DNA from: Andalucia godoyi
Lineage: Eukaryota > Discoba > Jakobea > Jakobida > Andaluciidae
Reading direction: 5' to 3'
DNA: 64,000 nucleotides
Assembly: GCA_009859145.1 (NCBI GenBank)
Contig: VRVR01000037.1
Coordinates: forward strand, 138,892-202,891
Position numbers and translations under genes: made by a program. Under the pieces are notes generated by a model. The model worked only from the letters and a program-made list of their open reading frames with translations. It made no database searches and had not been told where the DNA came from. Positions 37,695 through 46,878 of the stretch are shown here, piece after piece. Each line of letters begins with the position of its first letter. Within the stretch, counting starts at the first letter, position 1.

Positions 37695-40286
37695 CTAACA
37701 TCGTGATCCAGCGACGATTGGGATGCGGTCCGAACCCGAAAGGCGAGATGGGGTGTGCGAAGATGAAAGCGAAGAAGAAAGCGAAGAAGACCGTCTGAAC
37801 CATTCGTCGTGAAGGGCATCCATATCGACCTCTTCGCCGTTCTGCAGAACTGCTGCAATGCGTTCCATGAAGAACCGCCCCTTGTCAGTGCTCGCACTGA
37901 TGCCTGCAATGCGAACCATCTGTTTCGCAATGACCGAGTAGTCAGTCAGCACGTGCGCCGACACTTGCTCGAACATTGCCAGCTCCCCACGAGTGAACGG
38001 ATGCTGCAGTAGCTCGGGAATCGTTGGGCGCATGTCCGGATCGCGCTGCAAGCATTTCCTCAGAATATCTAAATGCAAAGGATGCAGTTTCTGTCCGTCA
38101 GCTTCTTCCGGGAACGAGATGGGATGCTTGTCATCGGTTATTGCTTGAATTCTCTGGACCATGGTGGACAGATGTGCAAACGGGGGTCTACCGTACGTCA
38201 TCTGATACAAGATGCAGCCAAGGCTCCAGACATCCGAAGGACGACCCTGCTTCGACTTGGATATCGACTCGGGAGACATATAGTTGATCGTTCCCACTTG
38301 GTTTTCTCGGTGCACATTCGTTGTACCAGCAGAAATAGTCTCCGCGATTCCAAAGTCGATGAGCTTCAGTTGTCCGGACACGATTAAAAAGTTCGAGGGC
38401 TTCAAATCCGCATGCACAATGCGCTCATTGTGAACCGTTTGAACGGACTCGAGCATCGCTTGCCAGTACAGCCTCCTGAAATTCTCGGTCCTCGAACCTT
38501 GCTTCTGAAGCAGCTGCGCCAGATCCGTCTCTCCGAATTCCAGAACCATGTACAGTATTGCATTGTCCACCACTTCGTGGTCCACCAGCTGCACAATGTT
38601 ATCTTTGCCCCGGAGTTTCAGCAGCAACATGACTTCGTTCCTGAACGATTCGACAGAATGCGGATCCAAATTGGTCAGCTTGACTCTCTTCAAAGCGTAA
38701 ATCTTCCTGTCGATAGGATTGAGAACCTTGAACACCTTGCAGGATCCTCCCTTGCCCACACATTCCAAGCGGATATATGTCACTCCGTGTACGACAATCT
38801 GTTCGTTGGTTCCAAACATGACTTGCCCGGATGCTTGCAGATTGTGCTGTGCCACTGGAGCTTGCACAGGGAGGGCATTTTGCGCGAATGCCAGTGCACG
38901 ATGCGTGGCAGGGGCAACGGGGGCCAGAGGCACGTTCTTTCGAGGAGAAGGGTCCATGACATTTTCTCTGTCCACAAAGGGCTGTGTTGGTTGCGCGATC
39001 GGCGCCAGCGCAGGTCTGTGAAAGGTGCTGTGTGGGACATGTGAGATGGCCTGCATAGGATTCTGGCCGCTCTGGGGAGCTGCGGCCGGTGAGTGGTGAT
39101 GGGTCTGCGTCGGACCACCTGTTGTCGAAGGAGTCGTTGTCGGCAGGGCGTCTCGAAGGACATCCAGTGATTGAAGAGGCACTCTTCTCTTTGGAGTTTT
39201 GACGTCAGCAACAGTTCCTTTGCTTACCATTGGAGTCGGGGCCATGTTGGAGGAAAGATGCACGGAAAGCGCGCGGGAAAACTTCACATGCCGTTGTGGA
39301 GTTGGTTGATTTTCCTTGTCTTCCATGGTAGCATCTCCGTCCCCGTCTCCACGTCCATTTCTGTTTCTATTTCTAACTTCGTCTCCATTTCTGTCCGCGT
39401 GCCGCCGCACGTCGTTCTCCCTGGACTCTTCCCAGTGCTCACTGTGAAGGTGTGCGGCGTTTTCCATTGTAACAGTCGGAGCTGTTGCCAATGACGTTGA
39501 CACAGTGGCTGTGTGATACGACGGTGTAGCGAGTGGTCGTGTTGCCAACGACGGTTTTGCAGGAGTTGTGAGACCCTCGTCCTCATCCTCATCATCATTC
39601 TCTTCTGTTTCCTTCTTTGTTTTTGCAGGCCCCAAAATCCCGAGTCTCTTGGGGACGAACCTCTTTGCTAGAAGTGAAGCACCGAGTTTTCCTTGCCCAA
39701 GTGAAATCGCAAGTTGCTCCGTCAGCCCGTCTTTCGCAGCCGCTGGAGCGCTTCCTTTGGACTGTACTTTCTGAAACTGCGCTGGAGGTTGGAGTGTAAC
39801 CGACCTTGGAATAAGAACTGTGTCTTCTTCCGTGGTTGAACCATGTTTCGCTTGCAATCCATTCAGAGGCTTTGTGGCTGACTTGGGCATGATGACGACT
39901 TCGGTTCGTTCAGGATCCGTCGCACTCCTGATCTTCATCCCAGCGTCCAAATCAAGTTTGATCCCCTTTTCTTGGGCACGATTCACAATCTGCAGGGCCT
40001 TTTCAGGATTATCATGCTTTTCTTCGAACCGTATCCATGCAGTGTAGAAAACGGGGTCTTCCGAGCCTATTCGTTCAGTTCGCATCGTTTTGTAGACTTG
40101 CCTAGCATCTTCCTCTCCTCTGTACTTTTCCACAAGTGCAGCTCTCGAGAGCCACAAACCCACAAATCGCGGATCCGATTTGAATTCGGATACTGAAAGT
40201 GCATTCAGCGATGCCTCCAACGCTTTCAAATCGTTCGAGTTTCGGGAAAAAGATGAGACGGCACAAGACAAGGCATCCGTTTCCAT
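37695..40286 (-). CDS. MPS1: MPS1/TTK-type dual-specificity kinase with N-terminal TPR-like region
   Basis: 863 aa from ATG 40286. MPS1 phosphorylates KNL1 at kinetochores to activate the spindle checkpoint. Residues about 5-110 form helical TPR-like repeats as in MPS1, BUB1 and BUBR1 (FVGLWLSRAALVEKYRGEED ... FYTAWIRFEEKH). A 380-residue disordered linker is rich in Thr, Pro and Asn. The kinase domain is about 510-790: GKGGSCKVFKV glycine loop (MPS1 has GSSKVF), ALKRVKL with the VAIK-type Lys, VHADLKPSNFLI catalytic loop (HAD instead of HRD), IDFGIA, GTINYMSPE and DVWSLGCILYQM. The HxDLKPxNF loop and GSxKVF are typical of MPS1. The C-terminal tail is Ser-rich. Confidence 0.88.
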   Translation of the reverse strand: METDALSCAVSSFSRNSNDLKALEASLNALSVSEFKSDPRFVGLWLSRAALVEKYRGEEDARQVYKTMRTERIGSEDPVFYTAWIRFEEKHDNPEKALQIVNRAQEKGIKLDLDAGMKIRSATDPERTEVVIMPKSATKPLNGLQAKHGSTTEEDTVLIPRSVTLQPPAQFQKVQSKGSAPAAAKDGLTEQLAISLGQGKLGASLLAKRFVPKRLGILGPAKTKKETEENDDEDEDEGLTTPAKPSLATRPLATPSYHTATVSTSLATAPTVTMENAAHLHSEHWEESRENDVRRHADRNGDEVRNRNRNGRGDGDGDATMEDKENQPTPQRHVKFSRALSVHLSSNMAPTPMVSKGTVADVKTPKRRVPLQSLDVLRDALPTTTPSTTGGPTQTHHHSPAAAPQSGQNPMQAISHVPHSTFHRPALAPIAQPTQPFVDRENVMDPSPRKNVPLAPVAPATHRALAFAQNALPVQAPVAQHNLQASGQVMFGTNEQIVVHGVTYIRLECVGKGGSCKVFKVLNPIDRKIYALKRVKLTNLDPHSVESFRNEVMLLLKLRGKDNIVQLVDHEVVDNAILYMVLEFGETDLAQLLQKQGSRTENFRRLYWQAMLESVQTVHNERIVHADLKPSNFLIVSGQLKLIDFGIAETISAGTTNVHRENQVGTINYMSPESISKSKQGRPSDVWSLGCILYQMTYGRPPFAHLSTMVQRIQAITDDKHPISFPEEADGQKLHPLHLDILRKCLQRDPDMRPTIPELLQHPFTRGELAMFEQVSAHVLTDYSVIAKQMVRIAGISASTDKGRFFMERIAAVLQNGEEVDMDALHDEWFRRSSSLSSSLSSSHTPSRLSGSDRIPIVAGSRC

Positions 40287-40817
40287 GATTCTTATAGTTT
40301 AAATACCAATAATGATAATGATAATGATAATGATAATGATGATAATAATAATCAACGAACCCACACACACGCACGCACGCACGCGAGATTCAAACTCTCT
40401 CTAACTCTCCACAAAAAAAGTATAATAAAAACGATCTCCACCCTGATCAAAGCCAGACAGCGGGCAACAAGCGAACAGAGTTCAACGCAAGGAAAAAACA
40501 CGCTCTCTTCCTGCGTTATCTTGCAATGGTAAAAAAAGGAGCCGTTAAAACAGTAAGCATCACTTGATTCACCAGAGTGCGTGCTGCCTTTGGTTTGTCC
40601 ACGTGTCCTGAATTTTCCCCGTCGAAAATCCCGAGCATCAATTGCAGTTTACACAAGCATCAAACCAGTGCTTTTTCCTTCTTGCAGAGGCTTTCAATTA
40701 TAACTATTTTTCTTCTTTGCTTTTGTTTGGGTTTTGGTTTTTGGGTTTCCTTTTCTTTGCTGTTCTTTTCCTTCTCGTTTGAACCTTCGCTTCTCGCTTT
40801 TAATCCTCAAAGAAGAA
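40287..40817. promoter_or_regulatory. Bidirectional promoter between MPS1 and SEC61B
   Basis: 531 bp between two divergent ATGs. It has an (AATGAT)n tract (40308-40351), an (AC)/(ACGC)n tract (40361-40384) and a T-rich SEC61B leader (40680-40760). No other gene. Confidence 0.5.
40308..40351. repeat. AATGAT microsatellite
   Basis: About seven imperfect copies of a hexamer just upstream of the MPS1 ATG, followed by AC-rich repeats. Likely length-variable. Confidence 0.7.
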
Positions 40818-41009
40818 ATGGCAGCTGGTCTTCGATCTCGTGGAACGCGCAGTGGGCAGCAGGTCCTTACGACTGGTTCAGGAATGTTCCGGACGGGACA
40901 TGGATCCGATAATGTCGAAGGTCTCAAAGTCGCTCCCATGCATGTCGTTGTCTTTGCAGCATCGCTTATCCTTGTTGTGGTTCTTTCCCATCTTTTCATC
41001 CGACGCTAG
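40818..41009 (+). CDS. SEC61B: Protein transport protein Sec61 subunit beta
   Basis: Tail-anchored subunit of the ER Sec61 translocon. 63 aa from ATG 40818 to TAG 41009. A hydrophilic N-terminus with Arg, Ser and Gly (RSRGTRSGQ) is followed by the conserved GLKVAPMHVVVFAASLILVV, in which Gly, Leu, Lys, Val and Pro precede the single membrane helix, and the short tail FIRR. Size and layout are typical for the family (about 60-95 aa). No intron. Confidence 0.92.
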   Translation: MAAGLRSRGTRSGQQVLTTGSGMFRTGHGSDNVEGLKVAPMHVVVFAASLILVVVLSHLFIRR

Positions 41010-41370
41010 TCCACTTCCGCTAGTCATATTGTGTCGCTGCGTGTCTGCGTGTCTGCGTGTCTGCGTGTCTGCGTGTCGGCGTGTCTGCGAGCGTATCTCT
41101 GGGTCTGTGAGCGTGTCTCTGTGAATGTGTATGTATGGGCAACGTCTCTCTTCATGTGTCTGTTTATGATTATTAAAAAAAGATTTAAAAAAAAAAAAAA
41201 GAAGGAGAGAAAAAAGAAACAGGTTATCTGTTTTCCATTTACCCCTTTTCTTTACTATCTGTTGTTGCTCTTGTCGATGTCGATATCGATGTCGATGTTA
41301 TTTGCAGTGGTTGGGGTAGTATTTACAGAGTGGAATGTACAGGGATGGGGATTCTTAGAATAGGTTTGAT
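41010..41370. other. Convergent intergenic region with 8-bp tandem repeat
   Basis: 41038-41089 is about six copies of GCGTGTCT with one change. An A-run (41174-41205) and GATGTCGATATCGATGTCG (41276-41295) follow. It holds the 3' ends of SEC61B and SYS1. No gene. Confidence 0.6.
41038..41089. repeat. GCGTGTCT tandem repeat
   Basis: Six near-identical 8-bp units downstream of the SEC61B stop. Non-coding. Confidence 0.8.
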
Positions 41371-41904
41371 TCACGGTGTTCCCAGGAGTGGAGGGGAGGA
41401 TGATGGTAGTGGGAACAGTGATGGGGGTGGCGCTGGAGGAGAATCTGGAAATGTGATTTCCTGCAGTTCTCGCTTTGCGCACAGTGCTTCTCCGATGAGA
41501 ACCATGGTTACAGCGGCTCCAATCAGAGCAGCCCACCACGCCACGGAGACACCGGGGCCCAGTGTGAAGGATGCCGCAAGAATCGACGCAGTGGCGTAAT
41601 GGATTCCAAAGCACGTAACAGTGAAATCAAGGCACTGCTTAGTCTTCTGGACAAGATAAAAGAGAAGCGCAGAGCCGGGAATCGCCGATATGCAGAGAGC
41701 AACCGCGGCGATCCAAGTCGTGTTTGTCCCCGTGGACGATGGGCCTGCATCAGCGTCTACCGAACCGGGAAACACAAACGACAGAGACGGCTCTGTGGAC
41801 GTTACGAGACACAGAAGTTCGACAAGAACACACAGCACACACCAAAAGCACGACTGAAGACACACAATCTGCGATACCACGTAAACGGGATCAAATATTC
41901 TCAT
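41371..41904 (-). CDS. SYS1: SYS1 Golgi membrane protein
   Basis: Four-span Golgi protein that recruits ARFRP1/Arl3 to the trans-Golgi. 177 aa from ATG 41904. It begins with FDPVYVVSQIVCLQS, like the FDPxLIxxQIxxxQ start of SYS1. It then has the hallmark KTKQCLDFTVTCFGIHY (KQCLDFTxT...H), a WW in the third loop, and LIGEALCAKRELQEI, matching GEYLCMRTELKEI of human SYS1. A Pro/Ser-rich tail of about 25 residues closes it. Hydrophobic segments are at about 10-35, 67-88, 95-118 and 124-145. It fits well with the trafficking genes ARL8 and SEC61B in this window, although they are not linked as an operon. Confidence 0.9.
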   Translation of the reverse strand: MRIFDPVYVVSQIVCLQSCFWCVLCVLVELLCLVTSTEPSLSFVFPGSVDADAGPSSTGTNTTWIAAVALCISAIPGSALLFYLVQKTKQCLDFTVTCFGIHYATASILAASFTLGPGVSVAWWAALIGAAVTMVLIGEALCAKRELQEITFPDSPPAPPPSLFPLPSSSPPLLGTP

Positions 41905-42252
41905 CAGTTCCTTCTTTCGTTGTGACCTCGTCCTCTCGCATTCATCTGCACTAACCTCTCATAAAAATAAGGGAACCAGGAAACGATCGTCTTGCTCGCC
42001 GTCTCGAATCTCAACTCTTTGGGTACACAAAGAGACTTTGCAGTTCAAAAAAAGATGGGAAACTATCAAGGCAAACCAAAGCCAAACACAAACACAAAAA
42101 CAGAAAGAACAACAATAAATAAATAAATAAAAAAACCGACTGAGCCTTTCTCCTACGGTTCGAGTTTCTTCATCGGTTCAGTCTCCTGTGTGACTGCGTC
42201 CTGCGGTGGGTTCTGGTCAACAGATAAAGATCCATCGTAACGGAAATAGCAC
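41905..42252. other. Intergenic region between divergent genes
   Basis: About 350 bp, A-rich at 42040-42135 (AAATAAATAAATAAA). Promoters for SYS1 and the FANCE-like gene. No gene. Confidence 0.45.
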
Positions 42253-43437
42253 ATGCAGGGCTGTTTGCGTCTCCCCGATTGGTTGTCTGTGGGAGAACGA
42301 AGACGAATAGCCAAAGATGCGCTGGTGCAGCTGATCACGCAGTCCGAGAACAGTCAGTCTCCTATGCAGTTTGATTCTTCTGCAGTATCGCACGAAGACG
42401 TGTTTGTCGCTGCTTCTGCGAAGTTGGCACTGCGGCTTCGGCTCCGTGGGTGCGATTCGAGCTCCAGCACCACGACGACCATCACTCCGAATGCACAATC
42501 TGTATCTGCAGCGCTGTCTTCAACTGGCCGAAAGCGAAGCACGGCTCCAATGGAAGCCAGTTTGATTCCGAATCCCGCGCCCAGCAAGAAGTTGAAAACT
42601 GCGGATGAATCGAGTGGGCAAACTGCTGCTAAATGGCTTGATAACAAGCATCTTCAGCAGGAACCGTGGACTGCGCTGGACTCTGCGATGATGAACGACA
42701 TTGCGCTGCATGCTGGCTTGTTTTTCAAGAGCGTGCATGCATCTTGGAGCGCTTTTTCCGACGAGGACTTGCAGAAGGTTGCAGGTCATTTGTTTGTCAC
42801 CCTGCAATCAGACTGTACGCTGCGCATGGCCTCGGCTTTTTCTGCTGAAATCTTGTGTCCGCGAGCAAAGCAACTTTCAACTCCGGCTTCACGAGCGCTG
42901 TTTCAGTGTTGCCGGATTGCATTTTCAGCATTTCCCTATGCGTTTGTCAAGGACTGCTTGCTTGACTGCATGGTTTTGTGCAGTTCTAACCCAAGCGTTT
43001 TGGATTTCGTTTCAAGATTCGTCAAGGAAGTGATGGACGAGTCGCAGTGTGCTCTGATGTTCACTTCCTTTGTGGACAAACACTGCCAAGTGGATCATAC
43101 AGGCGTGGCGTCGTCGACGCCGAGGATCTTTGATGTTGAAGGGCTGTTTGTGGCATTGCATCTGCTCATTTCAAAGATGGCTTGGCCGGCGCCAGAGCAG
43201 GTGGATGCGGGAGGCAAGACTGCCGAAGTTGCTGCCGTTTCCAAATTGTTGCAGGTGCTGACGTCCGTGGCAGAGAAGCACACCAAAAGCGTCAAGTTTG
43301 GGACGCTTCTTGTAGCAATTGGATCAAGGTCCTTTCTTGTGCTTGATGATGCAGGAAGACGCATGTTCCAGCAGTGCATATCTGCACACTCGTCCATGAT
43401 GAAGCGGGCGTGCTCCAAGTTCTTGGCACCCGTTTGA
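42253..43437 (+). CDS. Helical-repeat protein, FANCE-like C-terminus
   Basis: 394 aa from ATG 42253. The first 120 residues are variable, with a Ser/Thr patch and a basic KKLKT motif. From about 130 to the end it is helical and repeat-like, with Cys-Arg-Ile-type helices. The last 55 residues (KLLQVLTSVAEKHTKSVKFG ... MFQQCISAHSSMMKRACSKF) recall the end of FANCE, the Fanconi anaemia core subunit, whose final repeat has KFxxLLL ... NTTFLRKS. The match is limited to this end. If right, it would act in interstrand-crosslink repair with FANCF and FANCD2. HEAT or ARM repeats of another kind are the alternative. Confidence 0.45.
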   Translation: MQGCLRLPDWLSVGERRRIAKDALVQLITQSENSQSPMQFDSSAVSHEDVFVAASAKLALRLRLRGCDSSSSTTTTITPNAQSVSAALSSTGRKRSTAPMEASLIPNPAPSKKLKTADESSGQTAAKWLDNKHLQQEPWTALDSAMMNDIALHAGLFFKSVHASWSAFSDEDLQKVAGHLFVTLQSDCTLRMASAFSAEILCPRAKQLSTPASRALFQCCRIAFSAFPYAFVKDCLLDCMVLCSSNPSVLDFVSRFVKEVMDESQCALMFTSFVDKHCQVDHTGVASSTPRIFDVEGLFVALHLLISKMAWPAPEQVDAGGKTAEVAAVSKLLQVLTSVAEKHTKSVKFGTLLVAIGSRSFLVLDDAGRRMFQQCISAHSSMMKRACSKFLAPV

Positions 43438-43853
43438 CGGATCACCCGAGCGTTTTGAGCATGATTCAGTTGCCGCCTGACTCGATGTCCTCCGTCCCGA
43501 CTTCCGAGTTGTCCGTTCCTTGCATGCGGTTCCTTGACTGCAGATCTCAAGATTGGTTTTCCGGTTTTTTTTTTTTTCTGGGCGAAGCTTGCAATGGAAG
43601 ACGAATGATTTTGGTTTGACGATGATTTTTCTTCTTTTCTTCTTTTATATGTATTTGTTTTTGTTGTGAGCATTTTTACGCGTTTCAGCGTCACACAGCA
43701 CATTCTCACACGGAAAGCAACAGTATGTGAGGATCCCTGTCGTGAGAGCCTTATCCAGTAAACCGTCAGGAGCCGCGAGCCGTGAGCCGCGAGCCGTGAT
43801 CAAGACTCAGTAGGTGCTTTACTTGCGTTAGTGCGTCCCATGATTTATTATTA
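43438..43853. other. Intergenic, G/C-rich short tandem repeat
   Basis: 3' end of the FANCE-like gene, then a GAGCCGCGAGCCGT(GAGCC...) repeat at 43769-43799. No gene. Confidence 0.5.
43769..43799. repeat. Tandem GAGCCGYGAGCCGTGA repeat
   Basis: Two copies of a 14-16-bp unit rich in GAGCC. Short, perhaps a slippage product. Confidence 0.55.
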
Positions 43854-44233
43854 TTATTCTTCTTCCTTGGCTCGAATGCCGAAGCTTCCGTAGTACAACG
43901 TCACATGCGGATATAACCCTCCAACCCCAAACGTCTGGTGGACGGCTGTGACGTTATCGGATAGTATGGCTGAAGGTGTGCAGGTCAAGGGACAACCGAT
44001 TCCTTGTAATCGCTGGTGGGCGCTGATGCTGACTGTAAAAATAAATAAAAAGTCACTTTATGCCGAAAAATCTGTTTGAGGCTGCCATGTCAGCAGAAAG
44101 AATTTGATGTTTCTAGTGTCTCAGTGTCAGTCCTCTGACATAGCACATTTTCCCTTGTTATTTGTTATCGAGTTCGCTTTGCAATGACAGGGCGCCACCA
44201 CCAAGTCATTCGCGAAAGTGACTCTTACCAATG
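43854..44233 (-). CDS. Possible spliced small gene, minus strand (5' part unresolved)
   Basis: Read on the minus strand, an intron 44228-44033 (GTAAGAGT donor, TTTTTACAG acceptor, 196 nt) separates a short upstream piece from a 59-codon open frame ending TAA at 43854. The joined frame reads WTSGYRAVI then VSISAHQRLQGIGC ... LYPHVTLYYGSFGIRAKEEE. This looks coding but matches no family I know. The in-frame TAG just before WTSG and the lack of an ATG mean the start, or a further exon, is missing; the DNA above is purine-rich without an acceptor. Other frames across the junction end quickly. Confidence 0.25.
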
Positions 44234-44412
44234 ACTGCTCGATAGCCGGAAGTCCACTACCTGTCTCTCTACCCTCTTTTCTCTCTCTCCTTTTCTTTTC
44301 TTCTGTGTATGTCTGTCCGATTTGCCTTTTTCTCTCGTGGTTCCTCTTTCACTCTCTGGGGTTTTTCTTTCTTCTGAATTGTTGAGAACTTTCATCCACC
44401 GGAGCTGAAGAA
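44234..44412. promoter_or_regulatory. Promoter and leader of the LARP4-like gene
   Basis: A long CT-rich leader (44258-44400) on the plus strand, the same style as other genes here. No gene. Confidence 0.45.
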
Positions 44413-45693
44413 ATGACTGACGACTCAATGGTTGTGGAGGCTACAAGGCTTCTCGAGCACTACTTGTCTCCGCAGAATCTTGCAGCCGATTCTTTTTTGG
44501 TCTCACATTTGGATTCCGAGAATTTCGTTCCTTTGTCAGTGCTTTCGACATTCCCCCTTCTGAAGGAGCTGAATGCGTCGAGTGAGCTGCTTGTGAAGGC
44601 AACTCGTGCATCGTCTCATCTCGAACTCTCAGCTTCGGAATCGGGTGTCCGTCAAAAGGAGTTCCAAAAGCCCAAGCGAACTACCATCATTTTGCGCGAT
44701 GTTCCTTCAGAAGTGAGTGCAGAAAAGATGGAAATAAGAAACGTCTTTGGAGATGCAAAGGACGAAATCACGTCAATCCGGGACGAAGTTGGAGGAAATG
44801 TGTTTGTCACCTTTGGAAACGCAACCGAGCAGAGAGTTTGCGAAATCTTCTTTTCTATTCGTGAAAAGCAACTTGGCGGAAAGCCAGTTCAGGCGCGCAT
44901 TAAAAACGAGACAATTGTCAGAGTCTCGCACTCCGTTGGTGGAAATTCGACGAATGTTTCCCCTGTCAACAACAGCACGTCCAGTGGCTCGATTCCCACT
45001 GGTTTTGGAATGAGCATTGGTGCAGGGCAATCGAATGCGAACACTGCACCTCGGTTTGCGTATTCTGGGAATGCGCAGCCCTCTGGTAGCAGGCGTGGAA
45101 ACCGCGGCGGAAGTAGCAGCAGCAGCAACAGCAGCAGCAGTAGTGGTGGTGTCGCAGTGCCCACCACCAGCTCAGCAGCTGGTGTTGTCTCCAGCACTTC
45201 TGCGATCGGTGTTTCGCAGTCCAATACCAATGGTACAAATGCGAACAATCCTTCAAGAAGTTCCCATGCTCGCACACATCGTAACAACAACTCGACTGCA
45301 CACGGATCAAGCAGTCAAGGCAGTTCGCAAGTCGTTGTACCCGTGACCTCGACTGTTCCAATGGCGCCTGTACAGAGCGACAAGCCGTCTGCACAAGATG
45401 TACAGTCCCTGAACACCGGAAGCAGCCAGTCCCAAGGAGGAAAGCGCGAGAAGCGAAGAAGAGGATCGTCCGCGGACAAGAAGGACGGCACTGCTGCTTT
45501 GGGAGCTGTTGCTCCTTCGGGAGGAAATGCTGGCCGTGGACGTGCTGGATCTTCCAACAATCGCGGATTCTTGTCAACGGACTTTCCCCCGCTGAACCAA
45601 AATGGCACCGCTGCCGTTCCTAGTGCAGCGTCTGTGGTATCGTCTTCTGCTGCACCTTCCGCTCAAAGAGGTTCTGCCAATGTTTCTTCTGGC

Positions 45694-45734
<41 letters not shown>

Positions 45735-46317
45735 TTCTTCTTCTGCGTCATCATTGACACCCTCTTCAGCTGTGGGTGCTCAGGAACCGACTGTCCAGGA
45801 GACATCCGAATCAGCAGCCGCAGCTGTTCCGAAGATCCATCACTTGTCTTTCGCTGCGGTTGCGAACGCTCCGTTTTCCGAGTCGCATTCAACGGCAGGT
45901 GTGTCGTCCAATGCTCCATCGCTGTCGTCCTCGAGTGGATCACGAGCGGTCGCAAGCAAGGAGAAGGATCGAAAGAAACCCGCATCCAGCGAGCAGAAGA
46001 AACCAGAGGAGAAGGATAAGTCTGAGAAGAAGGACGAGGGTGTGAAGGGTGGTAAGCGAGATGAGCGTAGAAGGCGACGTCCCAGTCGCAAGAATGAAGG
46101 TGAGGGTGATGTCTCCGCCTCCACCGCTGCCACTTCCGGTTCCGACGACGCTACTGCACCTGCTGGAGTTCCTGTTGTTTCGTCGTCGTCGTCGAATGTA
46201 CCAACTTCCGGGAAGATTTCGTACGCTTCCATCTTGAAGCAACAGCAGGAGGAGAAGCAACGAAAGGCCGCCGCCGCCGCAGCAGCAGCTTCCAAATCTG
46301 CCGAAGAATCTGCTTAG
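44413..46317 (+). CDS. LARP4-type La-module RNA-binding protein
   Basis: 634 aa from ATG 44413. Residues about 8-80 are a La motif (LLEHYLSPQNLAADSFLVSH ... LSTFPLLKELNASSELLVKA). Residues about 90-165 are an RRM (TTIILRDVPSEVSAEKMEIR ... GNVFVTFGNATEQ ... GKPVQARIKNE). The La-plus-RRM pair and GKPxxARIK match LARP4/5, cytoplasmic proteins that bind poly(A) and PABP and stabilise mRNA. The remaining 470 residues are Ser-, Asn- and Gly-rich and disordered. They include a run of Ser encoded by (TCA)13, then a Lys/Glu-rich stretch and an Ala-rich end. No PAM2 motif is obvious, although FLSTDFPPL is a candidate short motif. Confidence 0.8.
45694..45732. repeat. (TCA)13 microsatellite in LARP4-like gene
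   Basis: 39 bp of perfect TCA, in frame and encoding poly-Ser in a disordered region. Probably length-variable among strains. Confidence 0.9.
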
Positions 46318-46878
46318 TGTTCTTATGATTCCGTTATCTGCTCCAGGTTACGCGTTTTGTCGTTTTGGATTTTGCCAACAACAAGTCGCATTGTGGAAAG
46401 GAATATGAAGAAGAGAAATCGAACACAGTGGAAGAGGAGCAGGAGCAGGAGCAGGTGAAGGAGAAGGAGAAAGGAGAAGGAGAAGGAGTGGTACGCAACT
46501 ATCTAGAGTCGTCAATGACGAGGGTACTATGTGAAAGATCAATATGTGTGAGGAAGAGAAAGGATTTTTTTTTGTTTTTTTTTTGTTTTGGGGAAGAGCA
46601 AGATCGGCGACATCGTTTTACTTCGAGAATGTGGAAGAGAATTGAGAACCAAAAAAAAAAAAAAAAAAGAGAAAAGAGAAAAAAGAAGAAGAAGGAAAGG
46701 AATGCCTTTACTATTGTCTAGAATGCGAAAAAGAAAAAAATATTTACAACATAAAGTAAAATGAAAAAAAAACGGGCGTCAGTCTCCAAGTCATTTGACA
46801 CGAGCGATGAGGTACGCTTAAATGACTATTCGACGATCACGGTCTTCATTGCACCGTGCACGTTTGCTTCATGATCCT
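46318..46878. other. Convergent intergenic region
   Basis: About 560 bp with GAGCAGGAGCAGGAG repeats, two A-runs (46650-46670 and around 46740) and no likely gene. Both flanking genes end here. Confidence 0.45.
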
